Part shown: positions 6,148-9,186 of the stretch, in pieces
Layout: each line of letters opens with the position of its first letter
Position numbering within the stretch: the first letter of the stretch is position 1
From: Pseudothermotoga sp.
GTDB taxonomy: Bacteria > Thermotogota > Thermotogae > Thermotogales > DSM-5069
Assembly: GCA_028276125.1 (NCBI GenBank)
Contig: JAPYWY010000046.1
Span: 1-9,186, forward strand
Length of the DNA stretch: 9,186 nt
Reading direction: 5' to 3'
The notes under the pieces: model-generated
Told to the model about the DNA's origin: nothing
What the model saw: only the letters and a program-made list of their open reading frames with translations
Database searches by the model: none
Position numbers and translations under genes: made by a program

Positions 6148-8814
6148 TCAGTCAGCCTTCTTCGTGAGCTTCTTGTCGTGAACGAGTACCGCCTGTGCGG
6201 CTGCAAGCCTCGCCACAGGCACCCTGTACGGTGAGCAGCTCACATAATCGAGACCGGCCTTGTGGAAGAAGTGGATCGAGCGTGGATCTCCTCCGTGTTC
6301 ACCGCAGACGCCCACTTTGAGGTTCTGCTTAGCTTGCTTTCCTTTCTTCGTTCCCATCTCAACGAGTGCGCCCACACCGTCGTAATCCAGCGTCTTGAAC
6401 GGATCGTGCTCGAGTATACCCTTTTCCAGATATTCGGGTAGGAACTTACCAACATCGTCACGGCTGAAGGCAAAGGTCATCTGGGTCAGGTCGTTCGTCC
6501 CAAAGCTGAAGAACTCGGCTTCTTTCGCTATCTCATCTGCCGTGACGCATGCACGAGGAACCTCGATCATGGTGCCTACCTTGTACTCTATCTTCACACC
6601 GGATTCTTCTATCATCTTGTCGGCGACTTCCGCGATGATCTTCTTCAGAAAGGCGAGTTCGTTCACGTGACCTACAAGGGGTATCATGATCTCTGGAACG
6701 ACATCCATGCCCGTTTCTTTCTTCAACTCTATGGCCGCTCCGATGATCGCCTTCGTCTGCATGATAGCGATTTCAGGGTACGTTATCGTGAGCCTACAAC
6801 CACGATGGCCTAACATCGGGTTGAGTTCGCTGAGGGATCTAACGATGTCCTTCAGTTCCTTCGATGATATACCAAGTTCCCTTGCGGTCTCTTCGATCTG
6901 CTCATCGTCGTGTGGCAGGAACTCGTGCAGAGGTGGGTCTATGAGCCTTATCGTGACGGGATAACCAGCCATTACCTTGAACAAGCCCTTGAAGTCTTCC
7001 TTCTGCAGCGGCAAAAGTTCGTTCAAAGCTTTCTCCCTATCTTCTTTCGTCTTCGCCACGATCATCCTGCGCATCTTCGGTATCCTGTCTGCTTCGAAGA
7101 ACATGTGCTCCGTCCTGCACAGACCTATACCTTCGGCACCAAACTTCCTCGCGACCTCTGCATCCCTCGGTATGTCGGCGTTGGCACGTACACCGAGTCT
7201 TCTGATTTCATCTGCCCACTTGAGAAGTTCGGCCACTTCGCCCTCAAGACCAACAGGCTTGATCGTGTCGATTTTGCCGAGCAAGACTTCTCCCGTGGCA
7301 CCATCTATGGAGATCCATTCTCCTTCTTTCACCAAAACATCGTTCACCCTGAAAAAGCCTTCTTCTTCCTTGACCTCGATCGTCTCTGCCCCGACGACGG
7401 CAGGCTTGCCCATACCCCTGGCCACGACGGCCGCGTGAGAGGTCATTCCACCCCTCGAAGTGAGGATACCCTGCGCGAAAGCCATTCCACCGACATCTTC
7501 CGGACTCGTTTCTGGCCTTACAAGTATGACCTTCTCGCCACTTCTTCCCATCTCTTCTGCTTTCTTGGCATCGAAGATCACCACGCCCGTCGCCGCACCC
7601 GGAGAAGCGGGCAAACCTTTGGCTATGACTTTCGCCTTCGCGCGAGCTTTCTCATCGAAACGCGGGTGCAGAACCCTCTCTATATCCTCTGGTTTGACGC
7701 GCAGCACTGCTTCTTCTTTGTTGATTATGCCTTCCTTGGCCATGTCCACAGCGATCTTGATGGCAGCCCTCGATGTCCTCTTACCGCTTCTTGTTTGGAG
7801 CATGTACAGTTTACCCTCTTCGACCGTGAACTCTATATCCTGCATGTCTTTGTAGTGTCTTTCGAGCTTATCCATGATGGCCATCAGTTCGTCGTACACC
7901 TCAGGCATCAAGCGTTTCAACTCGGCCAAGGGGAGCGGTGTCCTGATTCCTGCGACGACGTCTTCACCTTGAGCGTTCTGCAAGAACTCTCCATAAACTT
8001 CCTTCTCGCCGGTGTTCGGGTTGCGCGTGAAGGCCACACCGGTTCCGGAACGTTCTCCCATGTTTCCGAAGACCATCGCCACCACGTTCACCGCTGTACC
8101 CAGCAGTTCGTCCTCTCTGATGTTGTTGATCTCTCTGTACTTCACCGCCCTATCGCTCATCCAGCTGCCGAACACCGCGTTGATGGCGAGCCAGAGCTGT
8201 TCGTACACATCCTGCGGGAATTTCTTGCCCTCTTCCTCGTAGATCTTCTTGTAGATTTCAACGAGCTTCTTGAGATCGTCCGCGTCCAGCTCGATGTCGA
8301 GTTTCACACCCTTCTGTTTCTTCATCTCCTCGAGCGCGTTCTCGAACTTGTTTTTGGCGATACCCAGCGCAGTGTCGCCAAACATCTGTAGAAACCTTCT
8401 GTAAGCATCGTAGGCGAATCTCGGATTGTTCGTCATCTTGATGAGGCCTTTCACGGTCTCGTCGTTCAAACCCAAGTTCAGTATCGTGTCCATCATGCCG
8501 GGCATGGAGATCGCTGCCCCAGATCTCACCGAAACGAGCAACGGTCTTTCGGGATCTCCGAAGCCTTTTTTCGTGACCTGTTCAAGCCGTTTCATCGCCT
8601 GCTCGACTTCTTCCTTGAGTCCCTTGGGATACGTACGACCATGCTGATAGTAATACCTGCACACCTCGGCAGAAATGGTGAACCCGGGTGGAACCGGTAT
8701 ACCGAGGTTCGTCATCTCGGCGAGGTTTGCACCTTTACCACCGAGTATGTCCTTCATTTCGGCGTTTCCTTCTGCCACACCGTTTGCGAAGAAGTACACG
8801 AGTTTCTTGTTCAT
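6148..8814 (-). CDS. ppdK: Pyruvate,phosphate dikinase
   Basis: This enzyme interconverts pyruvate + ATP + phosphate and phosphoenolpyruvate + AMP + pyrophosphate. In fermenting thermophiles it can serve glycolysis or gluconeogenesis. The 888-residue protein is of full family length. It begins with the ATP-grasp domain: GGKGANLAEM (27-36), Arg 97 in VSVRSGA, and LQTRSGKRT (339-347). The central swivelling phosphohistidine domain follows, with GGMTSHAAVVARGMG and catalytic His 460, and with Thr 458 two residues before it, the site regulated in plant enzymes. The C-terminal PEP-binding TIM barrel has Arg 567 in LCRTEHMFF, Arg 623 in IRLIDPPLHEF, and the general acid Cys 837 in VCGEHGG. These sit at a steady offset of about +5 to +6 from the Clostridium symbiosum residues (His 455, Arg 561, Arg 617, Cys 831). 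The frame stays open to 8883, but ATG 8814 is the start: it has a near-perfect ribosome binding site and gives the usual N-terminus. The gene follows an unrecognised gene by 13 bases and ends before a terminator-like hairpin. Confidence 0.98.
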   Translation of the reverse strand: MNKKLVYFFANGVAEGNAEMKDILGGKGANLAEMTNLGIPVPPGFTISAEVCRYYYQHGRTYPKGLKEEVEQAMKRLEQVTKKGFGDPERPLLVSVRSGAAISMPGMMDTILNLGLNDETVKGLIKMTNNPRFAYDAYRRFLQMFGDTALGIAKNKFENALEEMKKQKGVKLDIELDADDLKKLVEIYKKIYEEEGKKFPQDVYEQLWLAINAVFGSWMSDRAVKYREINNIREDELLGTAVNVVAMVFGNMGERSGTGVAFTRNPNTGEKEVYGEFLQNAQGEDVVAGIRTPLPLAELKRLMPEVYDELMAIMDKLERHYKDMQDIEFTVEEGKLYMLQTRSGKRTSRAAIKIAVDMAKEGIINKEEAVLRVKPEDIERVLHPRFDEKARAKAKVIAKGLPASPGAATGVVIFDAKKAEEMGRSGEKVILVRPETSPEDVGGMAFAQGILTSRGGMTSHAAVVARGMGKPAVVGAETIEVKEEEGFFRVNDVLVKEGEWISIDGATGEVLLGKIDTIKPVGLEGEVAELLKWADEIRRLGVRANADIPRDAEVARKFGAEGIGLCRTEHMFFEADRIPKMRRMIVAKTKEDREKALNELLPLQKEDFKGLFKVMAGYPVTIRLIDPPLHEFLPHDDEQIEETARELGISSKELKDIVRSLSELNPMLGHRGCRLTITYPEIAIMQTKAIIGAAIELKKETGMDVVPEIMIPLVGHVNELAFLKKIIAEVADKMIEESGVKIEYKVGTMIEVPRACVTADEIAKEAEFFSFGTNDLTQMTFAFSRDDVGKFLPEYLEKGILEHDPFKTLDYDGVGALVEMGTKKGKQAKQNLKVGVCGEHGGDPRSIHFFHKAGLDYVSCSPYRVPVARLAAAQAVLVHDKKLTKKAD

Positions 8815-8819
8815 CAACA

Positions 8820-8826
8820 CACCTCC
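8820..8826 (-). promoter_or_regulatory. Strong ribosome binding site of ppdK
   Basis: GGAGGTG on the minus strand lies 5 bases before ATG 8814, almost touching the upstream stop codon at 8828. It decides the ppdK start over the longer open frame reaching 8883, and suggests ppdK is translated from a transcript shared with the upstream gene. Confidence 0.88.
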
Positions 8827-8827
8827 C

Positions 8828-9186
8828 TCACTTGATATACCAGTCTGTGGTGTAAACATTGTTGCTGACTGTTCCAACCGCAACGAAGACTGATTGTGAT
8901 TTCATTCCAAGAAGTTTTTCGATGATGGGCGCAAAATCGACAAAGACGAACAAGGAGTGCTCGGTCGGGTTGAAAACCTTCAGAGCTTTTTCCAAAGAAG
9001 CCTTCTCGTTGCTCTTCTGTTTGCTGTACACCCTGACATACTTTCCATCGCACTTCACAGTGAAGCTGTCGATTTTAAGTTCGTCCCCTGAAACCTCGCC
9101 ACGCCCCAGAACTTTGGTGATCTCCTGTGGGGTGATTTGGGCCTCTATCACAGAGTAGAACGCCGGTTCGACGGTCACAGTAGTTG
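8828..9186 (-). CDS. Unrecognised protein, C-terminal 118 residues (partial)
   Basis: The frame is open to the window edge and its 5' end is missing. A GTG at 9178 is in frame but lacks a visible ribosome binding site and is preceded by open Thr codons, so it is probably internal. I do not recognise the family. The visible part is polar and mixed alpha/beta in appearance. It has alternating hydrophobic strands (FTVKCDGKYVRVYS, HSLFVFVDFAP, SVFVAVGTVS), one Lys/Glu-rich helix-like stretch between them, a single Cys, and a short tail TTDWYIK. No transmembrane segment or known catalytic motif is seen. It stops 13 bases before the ppdK start, with the ppdK ribosome binding site in between, so it is probably co-transcribed with ppdK. 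Any promoter for the pair would lie beyond the window. Confidence 0.75.
   Translation of the reverse strand, partial: TTVTVEPAFYSVIEAQITPQEITKVLGRGEVSGDELKIDSFTVKCDGKYVRVYSKQKSNEKASLEKALKVFNPTEHSLFVFVDFAPIIEKLLGMKSQSVFVAVGTVSNNVYTTDWYIK

Noticed and set aside
6910..8391. A 493-codon plus-strand open frame opposite ppdK
   Set aside because: It is antisense to conserved ppdK coding sequence, is unusually rich in His, Phe and Arg, and has no recognisable motif or ribosome binding site. It is explained by the codon use of ppdK.
8828..8860. A promoter for ppdK inside the end of the upstream gene (TATATC as -10)
   Set aside because: No acceptable -35 at 16-18 bases spacing and a weak -10. The gene spacing fits co-transcription better.
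8815..8883. N-terminal extension of ppdK by 23 residues
   Set aside because: It would overlap the upstream gene in another frame, lacks a ribosome binding site, and is not part of the usual N-terminus. ATG 8814 with GGAGGTG is far better supported.

Overview
The window reads as ordinary chromosomal DNA of a thermophilic bacterium of the Thermotogota, most likely Thermotoga or Pseudothermotoga. This is an inference from several points. The pyruvate,phosphate dikinase closely resembles the Thermotoga maritima enzyme as I remember it. The family 5 solute-binding protein has a plain signal peptide without a lipobox, as is common in that phylum. Ribosome binding sites follow GGAGGTGA, Arg is mostly AGA/AGG, proteins are rich in Lys, Glu and Ile, and genes are packed with overlaps of a few bases. 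No RNA gene, insertion sequence, CRISPR array or phage gene was seen, and no stretch over 100 bases lacks a gene.

Left part (1-2291, plus strand): the end of an operon for a peptide-type ABC importer. It holds the last residues of a DppC/OppC-type permease, then an OppD/DppD-type and an OppF/DppF-type ATPase, each start overlapping or abutting the previous stop. Both ATPases carry the C-terminal four-cysteine motif known to bind a [4Fe-4S] cluster in a DppD homologue. The OppF-type protein has an extra block of about 64 residues between Walker A and the Q-loop. A strong symmetric terminator at 2263-2291 closes this operon and also the gene facing it.

Middle (2306-4223, minus strand): a 617-residue family 5 solute-binding protein, converging on the ATPases, with its own good sigma-70-type promoter. 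It may be the binding protein of the importer on the left, but the sequence alone does not prove the pairing.

Right part (4220-9186, minus strand, transcribed right to left): an unrecognised protein cut by the window edge, then ppdK (888 residues), a terminator-like hairpin, a YbxB/RsmC-type methyltransferase, and two short CbiO/EcfA-type ATPases. The last three genes overlap by 13-14 bases and are probably translated as a coupled set. PpdK interconverts pyruvate and phosphoenolpyruvate in central metabolism. The two ATPases probably form the energising pair of an ECF-type vitamin or metal importer whose membrane parts are not in the window.

I found no convincing novel multi-gene system. The points most worth checking are the OppF insert, the short ATPase pair with an altered Q-loop and no visible membrane partner, and the hairpin directly before the start codon of a methyltransferase gene that lacks a Shine-Dalgarno sequence.
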